Assembly: GCA_948567375.1 (NCBI GenBank)
Contig: OX419755.1
Coordinates: 33,237,001 to 33,301,000, forward strand
DNA: 64,000 bases
DNA from: Lunularia cruciata
Lineage: Eukaryota; Streptophyta; Marchantiopsida; Lunulariales; Lunulariaceae
Reading direction: 5' to 3'
The notes under the pieces were generated by a model, which worked only from the letters and a program-made list of their open reading frames with translations, did not search any database and was not told the origin of the DNA. The position numbers and the translations under genes were made by a program. Of this stretch, positions 1 through 13,401 are shown in pieces (the first letter of the stretch is position 1; each line of letters opens with the position of its first letter).

Positions 1-665
1 GTAGAGAGCTATGGCAAATAAGGGCCCTTCCAAAGGATCTCCCTACCATGTACTATCTGCCAATGCTAGCTGAGTGAGCTCTCTTCTAGTAGTATGGTGG
101 TTGTACAACAATGGTGTCCCAATGTTGTAGAAAGTATGCACAAAAGGAATCAAAGATGGGATATGCTCCCTTGCAAAACAAAGAGCTCAAAACAATGCCA
201 AACAAGAAATGGTATTGAAGGCATTTGAGACATCCACTTGGATGGCCTCCTAATTAGGATGGATGTCCAAGGAAGCTCTGATGCCTACAATAATCCTCTC
301 ATAACTACTTGGTGTGGCTACTACATATTGATGAGGAGACAAGAAAGATGAAAAAGAGTGGCAAAATTATAGGCAAATGGTGCATGACACTAAAAATATG
401 AATACATCTCTTATGGCTAAGGGGCAAACACCTGATTTTCCTTGGATAGAGCCAAGGGACAAGATGCATAAAACAAAAGAGCTGCACTTGGAGGTACCAA
501 GCAAGAAGCAAGATGCTAGCAAAAGGCAAAGAGAAGAGTGAAGCCTAAGTCTAGCACATAGGGAGAGACAATCTTATAAATGCTCAAAAACTAGTCCTAA
601 AGGACACCCTATTGAGAAACATGGAGAGTGGAGTAGAGCGTGGGCAAAGAAAGACCCTACAAGCT

Positions 666-745
666 GTAACTCCTCATAGGGTAGATATTCATGGACATAC
701 ATGGTGTAACTTCTCATAGGGTAGATATTCATGGTCATACATGGT
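666..745. repeat. Tandem duplication, 2 x 40 bp
   Basis: Two adjacent 40-bp copies (666-705 and 706-745), each beginning GTAACTYCTCATAGGGTAGA. They differ at two positions by eye. No function is evident. Confidence 0.85.
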
Positions 746-1570
746 GGATGGGTGGAGATCTTGTAAAGCTGAGAGAGTGTCAATTGAAACAGGTGCTAGT
801 CTAGAGGATGAGAGTGCCCGTATTGCTTGCCAATACTCTTCTTCATGCCCTAACATCAAAGCACAACATAAACAATGGGGACTTTATGATCTATCTAGCT
901 GCCACATGTGCTCGGATGGTGTACTTCTCATGTAATGCAACCCAATCTCCTCATAGAAACCAATAAATCTGAGAGGTTGTTGTGCAATGTCCGAATGCAC
1001 TCCCTTGTGCAAGAAGAAGTAGAGCACACTGAGAAAAGAGAGCTAGTAGGGTCCAACTAGAGACATCTCTCTCCTGATTGTCTGCCAAGATATCGCATAG
1101 GAGTATGGAAAGCGTGGAGCCCACTAGCTAGCAAAGGAGTATCAAGATCTTGGTATACATGCAAGGACAGGGGAGGCCTAGGAGTAGGGCCTGAACGGGA
1201 TCCAAGGAGTGGAGCCAAGAGTAAGATCCAAGTGGTGCCTTTAGTAAGAGGATTGGGGTATGAAGAGTGTCTAGGGGGGTAGGCAGTGAAGTGGCCATTG
1301 CTCTCATCCATAAAAATCTAGCTCGCCCTTGATGCTGTGCCAAGCCAATCCCCACCTATAGGCAATCAGGATAAGATTGCATAGATAGCTAGTGCGGTGG
1401 GATATAAGGAGGTGCTATGGGGCACAAAGAGGGATGGTGGGCGGTGGTGGTGGTGGGAGGTGTGTAGGGATGGGAGGATCAGACCAGGTGAAGGTGGTGG
1501 TGGATCTAAGAAGCCAAGAAGAGAGGTTGTGAGAGGAGGAAGAGGAGGCCCAAAGGGGATAATGGATGGA

Positions 1571-1628
1571 GGATCCTCCATGGGAGCATCCACTAATGGA
1601 TGATCCTCCAATGCAGCATCAACCAATG
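1571..1628. repeat. Imperfect short tandem repeat
   Basis: Two imperfect units of 28-30 bp built on GATCCTCCATG and AGCATCCACTAATG, followed by a third partial unit to about 1640. On the minus strand the repeat reads as an ALxD/PLVDA-type peptide repeat inside an otherwise unsupported proline-rich frame. Confidence 0.5.
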
Positions 1629-2030
1629 GAGCATTCTCCATAAAAGAAACAGTCAAAGTGGGTTCCTCATCCGGGGACAGCAGAGGATGTGGCAAAGGAG
1701 GAGAGGTGACTCAATCAAGAGGAACTTGAGCCCCTATGGGAGTGTGATGGAATAGAAGGCGCCTATAATAATGTCCTAGCCACACATAAGGAGTATGGAT
1801 GAGGAGCGTTGCATGTGGTAGTCCTTCTAGCTACCTATGCCAAAGAACAAAGTGGAGGCATCGTGAAACAAAATACTGAAGAGTCTCTCAACTCCTTGTA
1901 GATGTAATCCAATGCTTGACTAAAAATGTACATATCAAAACCCCAGACTAAGACACCAACAGCCAAAAGATGAAAACACCCTAAAACACCCAACCCATTT
2001 GAACCAGCTATAGAGTGCTTCATTCACATA

Positions 2031-5000
2031 TTGTCAATACAATTTCAGAGATTTATTTCACATGATAGATTACAACAAGAGTCTTCTTTTCATATAGTTC
2101 TCTAGCGTACATCATTGAACTTTCGCTATCAGACAACACTATGTAGTATTGTGAGTATTCAGATAACAAACAATCTATGTTTTATAGTGAGCATTTAAAA
2201 GAGCAAGTATATGTATTCATGAGATGGTTGACCTATATCATTGACATTTCGTCAAATATGCAAAACGGTAATGTTAAGTCTTTTTGGCCAACTTCGGGTA
2301 CCGGGAAGTCGAAATGCCATATATTGCGTACTGTTAAGTGTTTCTCTGGTCCCTGATCCAAGGCTTTGGTACAATCTATGTACACATCCGATGCCCGTGC
2401 CTGGAATTTCTTCCCTCTACTATACCTATGTGGTGATACGTAGACTACAACTTGTATACCTTTGATATAGTAGGTGCTGTAAGGCAGATTCTTTTTACCC
2501 CGATACTGTTGGGGCTTAACCCCAACAGTCTTTGTCTTTTCCTTGATGATGAAGTCTTTCCATCCTTCGAGTCTTCACACGCGGTCGCATTTTTTCGTAC
2601 TATACCTATGAAGTTCACGAGATACAAGGTTACGTTTGATCAACTCAGTAGAATCCTCTCTTTTTAAGTGCTGAATATGCCGCTAGGCCAGCAAATATTT
2701 ACACTGCAAACAATGTTGACTAGATGTCCTCTCTCCACGTATGTAACTTTTTTCAATCAATGGGCAGGCGTAACCTCCGCCACTATACATAAAATAAGTG
2801 CCGACCAAATCTTTATAGACAGTCTTTCCCCTACCTAAATGTAACAACACTAGAGTATTATAGAGCTCCCTTCGACAACTTCGGAACAAAGATAAATTAA
2901 CCTTGAATATAACAAATCCACTTTGTCCACTGTCCCGTGCAGATGTTGAGGTTCGTGTCGAATTTGAAATACACCTCTACAACTGTGAGATAGGAGCATT
3001 AGAGAGGAGACAAGTCTTCTTCTCGATAGGGTGACAAGAGAATGTATTATGAACAAATTTGATATAAAGAGTCATCAACAGCATCATGTGTTACATGATA
3101 TGTAGAAAGTAATCTGTACTTCAGAGCTAGTCAGTGGCGGGGCCCGAGGTCTAAGGATGCGGAAACTTACGCTTGTGGCAGTACAGTACTAAGGGTTTGC
3201 TAAAAGCCAGAGGGAGGTAAACACATTTAAATCTCAGTTCATGTTCTCTTCTAATGGCACCTCATTTTTCTATACCTAGCTGATATTGCAAGTCATTCAA
3301 TATTGACGAGCTCCATGCCAAACACCTCAAAAATTCCATGTTTGGGTACCGATGTATGTTATAATCTTATTTTATAAATGTTGATTTTCGTGAATGAAAA
3401 GTACAGTGTTCATTAAAAAGCAGTGATTCTTTTCGCATTATTAGACTAATGTACTCAAAAAGCGTATATATTTTTGATTATTTACTATAATGAGCTGAAA
3501 AGTGATGCTTGACAATGACAAATTCTCAATTATGTGATATGCAAATGTTTTGATAGATGATCCAAGCTGTTACCACATCAAGTACCATGAAGTACCACAT
3601 CACTGTTAGGATGTCATATCTCCTCACACACATGCCAGCTTCTTTTCTCAAATTTCGGCCATGCCAGCTTATGTGAGCTCATGATGTGGTACTTCTGGTA
3701 TGCGTAGAGCGGCTCAATCGGATCGGTGTACTACTCAAGTTGAAATCATTCATATCTTATCTTGCCTCTTCGAAAGGCCTAGTGTAGTACATTCCTTTTC
3801 ACTGTCAGCTTGAAGGACACCACCTTTTGTTCTGCGAACTGTGATGTACACGAGGTGAGTAAATATCTTGCACTCCAAAAGGAGCTCATGTTGACGTTTG
3901 GAAAACGTAGGCGATGTAGAAATAATTTTCTTATTAAGTTGCGATTGAATCGAGAACGCTTGCCTCTCAAGGCCACAAGGATTTACTTCTACTCTTCAAG
4001 CACCAGTATTGAGTCTAATTGTACAAGAGTAGAAGGGGAGCAATATCCTCCAATCCTCCACTTGATCTCACTTTTATTGTGATGAAGATGATGATGATGA
4101 TGGAGATAATTTGACTCTCAGGGCAGCTCTTATAGCGTAAGGAGTAATCTTTGTGGTTATATGATTGTCTGCAGCCTGGGACTCGCGAGTTGCATACTTT
4201 AACTGAGCAGATTATCATGATCAAAATCAGACAAGAAAGTAAGTCAGATAGTCATAGAAGCATATATTCTTCTCTTAAACTCCGCCAATTGACAATGAGA
4301 GTTCCGTTGAAAAGGTAAAACTTTCTACTCTAGGATATCAGAGCCCCAATTTGTTCGTAAAATTTGGGGAATCCGGTGGTCTAAGGTATAAAGAGTGTTG
4401 TCTGGGGTTGGGGATTGCGCTAGACCAGGCCGGGGTTGTGTGGTTGAGATCTATAACACAAGGGTGCATAATTTCATTATGGCATGTCTGTTTCACTTTT
4501 TGCGCACTGCCGTACGAGTTGCCACTAGTATGAGCGTAGAAATTGTCTCTGATTAATTTATTAGTGCTTATATCGTGAGTTTGCACCATCAGCTAGACCA
4601 GAGGTTTGACAAACGATGTTTGTCAACCTTTTCAGCACACAAATAAAGATTTCCAGGTCCACTATGTCAATGACATAATACCTTTCAGAAAGGTTGATTC
4701 CAGCATCAGTTCGCATGACGAGCTAGTACAGTAATTGCCAGCTGAACGGACGCGTGAAGACTGTGTAACCCAATCTCCTATGAAAATACACTATTATGGA
4801 ATCAAGTATGTTCCTTTCTCATTCACAAACTGTGAGAATATCCGTCCATCTTTTCAATCTAAACAGCTTCCACTCGAGACTTCTGTTCCCACTATGGAGC
4901 ATGCTCATCTTGCATTTGCATATTCCGAATGTCCTCAACGACTTGTCACATCACTAAAAATCTGGTGGGTCCTCGCCAAACCATTCCCAGCTGAAGCTCA

Positions 5001-8000
5001 AATTTGGCTGTACGTATGTGGTACTTGTCATCCTGGTCTGGTAGAAGTATCTCAAACTTTATGAACATCAGGATAACATGTGGTTTTATTTTTTATTTTT
5101 TACCAAGAAGCACAACTGATCCACTTACTAGCCTACAACAAAAGTAACAGCTAGAGCAGAGAAGAGAAGGCCACTTGTTGGTTACGAATGTTACTGCAGT
5201 ATTCGGGACTGTTCACCGATAGATGAATCAATGACTGTTTCGCTGATTCTGAAATTCATGAGTTCCTTCTATTTCCTTTTATACTCAAACTTGATTGATT
5301 TATCTTGGTTGTGAAAGCAACAAGGTGGGTGCCAACGTATGCGTGGGCTAGTCTGTTGAATGTTAAAGATGTATTAAAGTAATGATTTGGAAGAAATAAT
5401 ATTTAGATCTCTATTAAAATCAAAGGTGCATACCGTTCGGCTTCCAGTTCTTTAAAATATATAGTTATATTTAATCTGATGACGGATATAGTTTAGTATT
5501 AGAAAATTCTAATATCAAAAGCTGGAACACTTGTTGGAAGGATATGTCTTTAATTTCAAAAGTATTCATTATTATATGGTGAATGGACAATGAAATTGCT
5601 CTTGCAATACTCATGTATGAGGTTGGACGCTATATGGATATTTAACGTTATCATGCATATTTGATATAAAATGAGTTAGAGTTAATATTATTAGTTTTTG
5701 GAGCGGACCATCAAGAGTTTATTGAGAAGTATACACAAAAGTTACTAATGTTTAGTGTAAACTTTGTTGAATCATCAACTAAGTCAACACACCAAATTGG
5801 GGCTCTTGTTACTTGGATTGAATATAACTTTACTCCCAGGTTATTTATAATGGTTCGTAACTGCAAGATACAGGTAGAAAATTCAGTTCTTTACCTCAAT
5901 CTATGGACAAAGTGAAAAACTTTATGAAAATCGTTGGGCTAATGCTTCTTCTCCTCATCCTTGATTTTCCTTTCTTCTTACTAAATTTTCCCAAAGGGTA
6001 AACCCTTCTCAAAAATGTCATGGATTGATGGGTGTTTCAGATATGTCCGGTCTAGTGACGGGGCTTTCCTATTGACCCCATCTTCCGTTTAGGCTTTCTG
6101 TCCAAAGCACAGCCCAGGGCATGTATACACAAAAAGTGGTGGAGGTCTGATCATTCAGCAATCAGCTCCAGATGTTGGCAAGATTGTTAATACATTTGCA
6201 CCAGCATTGAGTGATTGTGAGGTTCTGGCATAGAGGGCCGCCATTATTGTCGGAGAGATACACTCGTTCCTAATTGAAGCTGGGAGGGATGATACTTTGG
6301 TTAAAGTAGGACGGGGGAATTATTGATGGAGGCGGATCCGATGAGTGGAATCCACAACCAGAGGTGGGCTTGTAGCTTAGGGTTCCTTAAAAATGTACAC
6401 CTTCGCCTCGCTTCGACTTTAGGTGGGGACTCACCACTATTGAGCTTTTCTAGGTCTCTTTTCGTATCGTAGCTTGTGCATTATACGAGAGGGTTGGTTG
6501 TTGATATAATGATGCATGGATCTGACGTACCACATAGATTTCGAGGGTTAAGACCAGGGCTTCACATGATTTGGTAGAGGGCTACGATTGTGGACACTTG
6601 TGCATGGTGCAAAAGACGTGTTGGGAAAAGGGAGAATGAGTGGTCCTTTTGTTGTTGGCGTTTTTGGTAAGCTGTTTACTTATAGATTGTAAAAGAGGGC
6701 GAAAGCATGAAGCATGAAGAGATGGAGTTGAGGAACGAAATGAATGCAGACTTTTGTTTAAGAGAAAGAGAGGTTGGGGGACCAGGCTCCTTTTGTTCCT
6801 GGAATGAGAGGCTGGGAAGCATCATTGGGGACCAAGCGGGTGGATTTGCTTTCGTAAAAGTTCAAGCTGTCAGGTGCAGGCCCTTCCCCTGCTCCCGTCT
6901 CCTTACGGTCCATATCTTAATATCTACGGTAGTATCAGATATGGAAAACCAGGGAACAAGCAAAGGGTAAGAAAAGTTTATCCCACGAACAATTTCCAGC
7001 TATAAGCATCATTCGCATTGGAGTACAGATTCGCATATCACCTTAATTATCACTACTTGAGGACACGCGCTAGATGAGAAGGAATGTGGTTGGTGCTGGT
7101 GACCTCCCGTCTTCTAAGACGTAGTTATGTTTCACTCATTATGTTGCGAATCCTCGAGTTTGTGTATTTGTAGGACACTTGCCTTACATCCAACTACTCT
7201 GAGCTCCTCATTCATTCGGATACTTACAAAGCTCCTCTGTCGGCTCTCTGCCGTCATCCATCGTATACCCAGTTGGCATTGACCACAAAAATCTGAAACA
7301 TCCGTTTTCTTATGCCTCTTTTGCCAGCAAGAACATCGGAGAAGTCACAGTTCATTCTCTGCAAGTACTTACATACCGTGGCCAAATTAGTGCCGAAAAT
7401 CGGAAAGTTCTCGGTCTCCATGAACAACTTCAGGACTTGAGAAAATCTGCGTTGGTATCCTCAGCAAGGCGACCAACGTCAACGCGGTTGCAGCCAACCT
7501 GTTCAATGGTCGTCAAAGTCTGTCACAATGGTTGAAATTCTCGACTTTTCTAGCACACCATCAAGCAAAGGCAATGCAAGAAAGGGATTTTGAGAATGGA
7601 GATTACCTGAATATTTAAATATATCCCGAGAGTGTAAGCAACGAGAAACAGATTTAATAATTCCTTCGCCACATTTTTGTATCCATATAGGTATAGATGG
7701 ACCTTTCTGAGGACGCGTCCTTCAAGAGTGGTGTCCAGCGCCCAGATACGGTGCTGTACTTCTCCGAAGTAGGTTGATGAGGGAGGGGAAGGGATTGGCG
7801 GCCTGAAACTAGTTATTTCTAGAAAGTTGAGAAAACTGGCTGGCATAGCATGTATTGATACTGACCAAATGGTGAATGATACACAACTAAAATGGCCAGG
7901 ACTGAGTACGGTAGGAGCTCTTGACTATTTTTTATGCCTAGTCGATGATCCGTCCACCGAAGCTGGAAAGCCAGGGTAAGGGAAGTGCAAACACTTGTGC

Positions 8001-9199
8001 GTCAATAGACTGGCAGATTTGCTCAAGCATGCACTGAAAAAGTTGGTCAGGGAGTGAGCCAAATCATCAGCCAGGCAAGAGGACCAGGTCGTAGGCCTTC
8101 AATGAATATGCTTATGAGGTGATAGCTAGCCATTGCCCCACTGAATTGCTGCTGGTGCTGGAGAGGTTAACGACTCATTCTTAAAAGCCGGGAAAAAAGA
8201 GGAGAGAGAGAGAGAGAGGAGAAAATGAAGGCGAGAAAGCTACTTCCCACAACGGACGTGAATTGATGGTGATATCTGATTACAACGTTTAACTTTCTGC
8301 TTCTCTTCGTCATCTTACTCACTGTTCCATAGCAGTGCAACAAGTCCTCACTCATCTCATAGCTAGGCTGGGCTGAGTTAGCTCATTAAAGTTAGGCAGT
8401 GAACTTTCGGCTTGTGGTCTTTGGTGGGCTATCCCCCCTGATCTCCCACAACGACAAGCTTCGACCATTTTAAGATCAGCAAGTAGTCAATGATCTCACG
8501 TCAGTACAAAAAAGAAACCTGAAGTACCATATTTACATGTGAGCTTTTTACAGCTATCCTCGGTTCCGCTATCGTACTGGAAGCCACGCTTCGAGTACGT
8601 TTTGTAGAGGTCATTGGAATCCAACCATTTTGCCTAGTCAACGTGAAGCCATCCACATCCGTACGATTACAGAGGCAGAGGGTTGAAGTTGAGAAGAAAG
8701 AGACGGAGCTCGTGGGATAACAATTTTGAGGTAAGTTTCCAACACTCAGCTGTGGCTGACCTCTCAGATGCTGATTTCCTTTTGCCCTCCCAGTAACCAT
8801 GGGCAGATTCATGTGCCCACTACATGTGTAAGTGCTTGCTGCTTCTGCTTAGCAGCCGCAGCAGACGCAGAGGAGACCAGACAAGAGGTGTGTTAATTAA
8901 TTTACGAATTTACCTTCGAGCAAAGCGCAAGGCTTGCAAGAGTCGAGCTGAGGCGCGCTTCCTTGAATAAGACCGGTGCGTAGAGTCAGCAGCATTTGAG
9001 GGAGAATCCTTCTAATGCTGCCGCGTCCACTTCTCCTTTTCTTGCCTGGTTGAGTGCGGCCAGAGGTCTGTTGACCTGCACCGACCAGCAAGGCTCTCAC
9101 TGCACAGTGGAAGCAGTAGCGAAGGGCGAGGGGGACCCAGCCAAGCCCCGATATCCCTCTAGTTCCTGGCGATGCAGGCGGTAAAGTTGTAATTTTGGA
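2031..9199. other. Intergenic, no supported gene
   Basis: Many short frames exist (up to about 109 codons, for example 4735-5064 +), but none has a recognisable domain, motif or convincing splice context. A perfect 9-bp stem with a 5-base loop lies at 2506-2528 and a short GAT run at about 4082-4106. From about 8.8 kb the sequence becomes more GC-rich, which fits an approach to the UBL5 locus. Intron-containing genes with short exons could have been missed. Confidence 0.4.
8202..8218. repeat. (GA)n microsatellite
   Basis: An uninterrupted GA dinucleotide run of about 8 units in non-coding sequence. Confidence 0.9.
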
Positions 9200-9223
9200 G
9201 GCCGAGTGCTACTACAGTACAGT

Positions 9224-9226
<3 letters not shown>

Positions 9227-9264
<38 letters not shown>
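9227..9264. repeat. (CT)n microsatellite, about 19 units
   Basis: An uninterrupted CT run about 3.9 kb upstream of the UBL5 start codon. CT/GA runs are common near plant promoters, so it may mark a promoter or 5'UTR region, but its role here is unproved. Confidence 0.9.
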
Positions 9265-9267
<3 letters not shown>

Positions 9268-12200
9268 GTCCCTCGTGCACTGTCACCACCTGTCTGCCTG
9301 GCTCCCGGAGCTTGACATAGAGCTACTAAAGGTTATTCTTACTTTGTCGTGTCCGATCAAGTGCGGCTACTTTCTTCCGGTTCGTTGGTCTGCTGTGCCT
9401 GAGGCAAAGAGTGTGAGGGTCTTGGACAGAAGTGAAAGTCGTGGATTCAACATTCCCCTGTAAACAACCCAGCCAGCATCCCTTTCTTAAACGCTCTGAT
9501 AGGGTTTCCTGACTACTGTTTTCTACGTTTTCTCTGCAAAGGTTGATTGTCTAGCACATAGCCCATAAACTGGCAAGCTGGAGGTTGGACACCACGCTGT
9601 AACACTCAACGATCATATCAACAATGATCATGTGTCGGCTTCATGCTCTCAAGTTCTCAATAGATACCAGCAATGTGAAAGAAAACCCAATCTGCTAAAT
9701 CTACAGAACGAACGGGCACTGTAGCTGAGCTTCCAGCAGATAGACAGTGATCATCTACATGCTGCTTTTCTCTGACTCAGTTGTATGCCGTGGACACCTA
9801 GTAGAGAACACACAGAAAAAAATTACGTCTCGTCCCTCGAGAACTTAAGGCGAACTCAGTAACAATTCATTCACTGATACAGTAACCACCATTTAAGGTA
9901 AACTAAGCTAAGCTAACTTAAGTTAAGGGATGCAACAATACCACCTTTGGGAATCAAGCAATCCACAAACCTCTCCCATCTCACGCATGAAATGTGCGAT
10001 TCAGACAACTGTAAAGATCCTCCTCCTCTCGCCTCCCTTCCGTACCTTGCTTTGCTGCTGCGCTTACTGACGTTGGTGGGGTAGGTGGGCCCCTTATATC
10101 TTAATCTTCCTCATCAGCTCTGTTTCTCTTCGCACTAGGATCCTATGTCACGGCGTACCCAGCCGGGGCCAGGTGCTGTTGGGCGAAAAGAGATCCTCAC
10201 ACAGCACTGTAGTGCCATCAATTCGGATCTCCACGGTGGTTCCTTTGGACTGGCATTCTGCTTTCTCTCAGACTCGCTGGCTGGCAACGGAGTTAAGGAG
10301 AACGAGCCCCAGACTTCGTGAGACAAACTTGCTCAGATCTGAATCACGTGGCCTAAAACGGCACGTCGTGTTCTGGGTCCCACGCTTCTTCTCTTCATGT
10401 ACAGTACAGTAATGTACCACCTCACTTTGTGCTTTGCAGATTCAACCCCTGTCTGTCTCCCGTGCCTTCTTTTCTTACGATTGTGGTACCAAGCATTTTC
10501 TTTGTTCTCTGCAGGGCCCACTCTATTAGGGTTCACTTTACTCCCTTCCATCACCCATCGGGATTTTCGGCTTCTGCCACTCTGAAAACTTGTTCCTCTT
10601 GATTTTGTGATCGCGGCACCACCAGCAGCTCAGATTTTGTTTTCTTTTTTTCTTCGTGAAGTTTGTGAAGTTTTCAAGAATTGGAGGGGAAGGAAGGTCG
10701 GTGGGAAGGAGGAAAGGGGAGCGAAGGACACTCACGCTTCAATCAATCAATTACCACCAGGTCAGTTGGGTTGGCCCTGTTCTGCTGGCCCATGTTGGTC
10801 TGCCCTCATTAAGTCCCGTTGCTTTGCTTTGGTATATTTCCAAACTTGTTCGTGAACATGTCGTTGGTGCTGTTCTGTTCTGTGAGATCTGATTCGTCCT
10901 CTCCCTGAGGCGGCTCTACCGCGAGCGATACATGCTCGTGATTGTTCCTGACTGTTTGCCTTCCCTGCCTTTGATGAAACTCTCTGTGCTGTCTTATTAG
11001 GCAAAGTGTGTCTGAACTCCCTCCCTGATTTAACGTTGGATATACCCACGCACATAACAGGGATTGAGAAGTGCAGGGATCGGTGTAACAAGCTCTTCTC
11101 ATCGTCTATTGATTCCTACCAATCTGACAGAGGTCGTCCATGCATGGAAAGCCTTGATCTAGCCACTACTTTAAGTCTGCAGCAAATTTTGCAAGATTAC
11201 TTGCCATCTCATTGAATTAGAGAAGACAAGTCCTCAGTTGGAGCTTCTGAAGTATTGAATTCATGCAGATAGGGTCGCTAGATGCGTTTGCAGAATTTGG
11301 TGGATTGCGGAGAACAAGTAAACTCTGGAAAAGTAGTGCATGATACATTAAGACTATTTGGCGACGAGAAAGAACCTAGAAGGAGACTTCATCCGAGCTA
11401 TCCCGGAAAGAAGTGAGTAAATTGTGCTTCTAGAAAGCAAAATATCAACCTTAGGCCGAACTCTTCTTTGGAACCGTGTCATATAGCTGAACATTGTTGC
11501 TCCAATTGAGTTGGAAGGATGAAGGGCAAAATTCCTGATGCAGCCATCCGATGATCCATGGTTTGATCTTGGTTTTTGTATTGCCTTGTTTATTTGCAGA
11601 AAACACTGACCGAGAGTATTACAGATGAATAAAGAGGGCCTTTCTGTATTGGATCCACTTCAAGGTTTTTCCAATAATATTTACCGCCGTCTTACCTGGA
11701 ACCAATTGATGGAAACTGATTGACAGAGCACGTCAGAGTCCCTACCAGGCACACAATTCCCTTGGTCACTGTAAACGAGTCAGAGGTGCTTGTGTACTAG
11801 GCATTGCACCTCAGCCTGGGTATTTCCAGTCGATATCCTTGTTGCTTTTTAAATGTATGTCTATCTCCAATGTGAGGATTGCAGTCTATTGACAGACCTC
11901 GAATTTTAAGATCAACCCAGATTGATTACAGTTGAGTGACTGTCCTAAGTTCTTTACCTGGAGTTACTAGCACAAGCATTGGTCAATTTCAAGTTCCCTT
12001 TCGAGCTCCGACTTACTTGATTTTAAATCCAGGAGCCAGCCTAAGCTTTCCGAATTATACATAGCACTTATCATCCCGCATCTATCATCTGTTGGTTGGA
12101 CTTCGGGTCTTGAAGTTGTTTCTCGTTTATGGTTTGAGTCAACCTTTTTGCTTATTCCACCCACCTCAAATTGTTCATTTTTATTTTTGGCAAGTTGTCC

Positions 12201-13154
12201 AATTCAGTCTTCAACTGGCTTATTGCCAGTTGGCTTCAACTATTATTGCTTCTCGCTCTCTTGTGAAGAGTAAAATGTCGATAAAGAAATGGGACGTTTT
12301 CTGATTACTTGAGCTCTGAATAATGATCTTATTTTTCAGCTCCTCTTTCAAGCTTTTCTCCTGTCAGTAGGAAGGTCCGTGTAGTAACTATGGTGACGTA
12401 GGAAATCAGGCCAATCAGGTGTAATCCAATATTTGCTCCAATACTTTCTAGAAACAGACTGAACAAAGTTTTGGGATTGTGATATGTTAAGCACCGCGTT
12501 GGCTCTGGAACTGATGGTGGGCTTATCTTCACGGTGATGGTTGTGGTACATCATTCTCTAGGATATGTGAAGCGAAACTTTTCACGGTTGTGCGCTTACG
12601 GAGTGAGGGAAAAAGCAGTTATGTGGCTTTTCTGAAACCTTGAACTAGGAAGTTTTGAGTTTTTGTATGGGTGTCACGTATCTGTGTTGCGTGATATCAT
12701 GGTCGTGCTTTGAGATGCATATTAGGCCTAGGATTTCTCCCTTCAGAAGCCTGTATACTATTTTATCCTAGAAAATTTTGGACTTGCAAGACTTCGCTAT
12801 ATCAGACCAATAATCATCAATCTGCTTCTTGCTTCTTCTTGCTGCATTTCTGTCGACCGAGTAAGCAGTCAAGAACGGTCACTCTCCTAAAGCGATTCGA
12901 GCAATGGCTCTAGTGGCTCTTTCAATTGATGGTTTTACACACATGCCTCATGTGTGAGGAGCTGTCATTCATTTTCATTTGGAACTTTTTGGTTCCTAGT
13001 TATCCATAACGCGAGTACAAATATGCAGTTTCTCCATCGTTCTTGATTTCTGCATTTCCATGTTCTAATTCTCTTTAATAACTTTATTTTCTAGGAAATC
13101 TGACTAACAGAAACTTCAAGGTCTCAGTATTGTCGGGTAATTTGATTTGAGCAG
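9265..13154 (+). other. Presumed promoter, 5'UTR exon(s) and 5'UTR intron of the UBL5 gene
   Basis: This stretch is richer in G+C and pyrimidine runs than the flanking DNA and has no credible ORF. The start codon of UBL5 is preceded by a good 3' splice site: a T-rich tract ending TTGATTTGAGCAG at 13142-13154, leaving 25 nt of 5'UTR before ATG. The partner donor cannot be placed with confidence. Candidates are AA|GTGAGTA near 11411 or GA|GTAAGC near 12860. A first exon could lie in the purine/pyrimidine-rich block around 10.6-10.76 kb. This is inference from splice-like motifs only; transcript data would settle it. Confidence 0.35.
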
Positions 13155-13179
13155 CTAGAAGGAGCCCGAATCAGCGAAC

Positions 13180-13401
13180 ATGATTGAGGTGGTGTTGAAC
13201 GATCGCCTTGGTAAAAAGGTACGTGTGAAGTGTAATGAGGATGATACCATAGGTGATTTGAAAAAGCTCGTTGCAGCCCAAACTGGCACACGGCCAGAGA
13301 AGATACGCTTGCAGAAGTGGTACAATATCTACAAGGACCACATTACACTGGCCGATTATGAAATTCATGACGGTATGGGTCTAGAGCTCTACTACAACTA
13401 A
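13180..13401 (+). CDS. UBL5: Ubiquitin-like protein 5 (UBL5/Hub1 family)
   Basis: The 73-codon single-exon ORF begins [18 protein letters not shown] and ends with the diagnostic tyrosine pair, YYN, in place of the diglycine tail of ubiquitin. The whole length is one ubiquitin fold, and 73 residues is the normal family length, so the gene is intact. UBL5/Hub1 is a nuclear and cytosolic protein that is not conjugated through a C-terminal glycine. In yeast and animals it binds the spliceosomal protein Snu66 through its conserved surface and affects alternative 5' splice-site use; plant members are assumed to act similarly. The start is chosen because it gives the family N-terminus and lies 25 nt after a strong 3' splice site at 13154. 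It is the only clear host gene here, standing in a gene-poor, transposon-rich setting. Confidence 0.97.
   Translation: MIEVVLNDRLGKKVRVKCNEDDTIGDLKKLVAAQTGTRPEKIRLQKWYNIYKDHITLADYEIHDGMGLELYYN

Larger units (their letters stand above)
1..2030. other. No recognisable gene; decayed, possibly repeat-derived sequence
   Basis: I find no recognisable gene. One frame without a start codon (335-541, +, 68 codons) is open, rich in charged residues and ends in TGA; it could be the remnant of a mobile-element ORF but matches no family I know. On the minus strand, 1366-1695 is open for 109 codons and gives a proline-rich, low-complexity peptide, which looks like a by-product of G-rich repeats on the other strand. 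The base composition and style resemble the retroelement-rich right part of the window more than the UBL5 neighbourhood. Confidence 0.4.

Noticed and set aside
1397-1603. Glycine-rich + strand ORF
   Set aside because: It is low-complexity translation of GGT/GGA repeats, with no conserved context.
4330-4345. GATATCAGAGCC as a possible tRNA-Met primer-binding site of a Copia element
   Set aside because: The TGG that must begin such a site is missing, and no LTR end or Copia domain is found near it.
4735-5064. 109-codon + strand ORF
   Set aside because: It has no recognisable domain, no supporting splice or promoter context, and its length is not unusual for chance in this composition. It is kept only as a mention.
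9895-9930. TAAGCTAAGCTAACTTAAG repeat as a regulatory dyad
   Set aside because: It is a short AT-rich, low-complexity repeat. The inverted symmetry is imperfect and there is no gene next to it.
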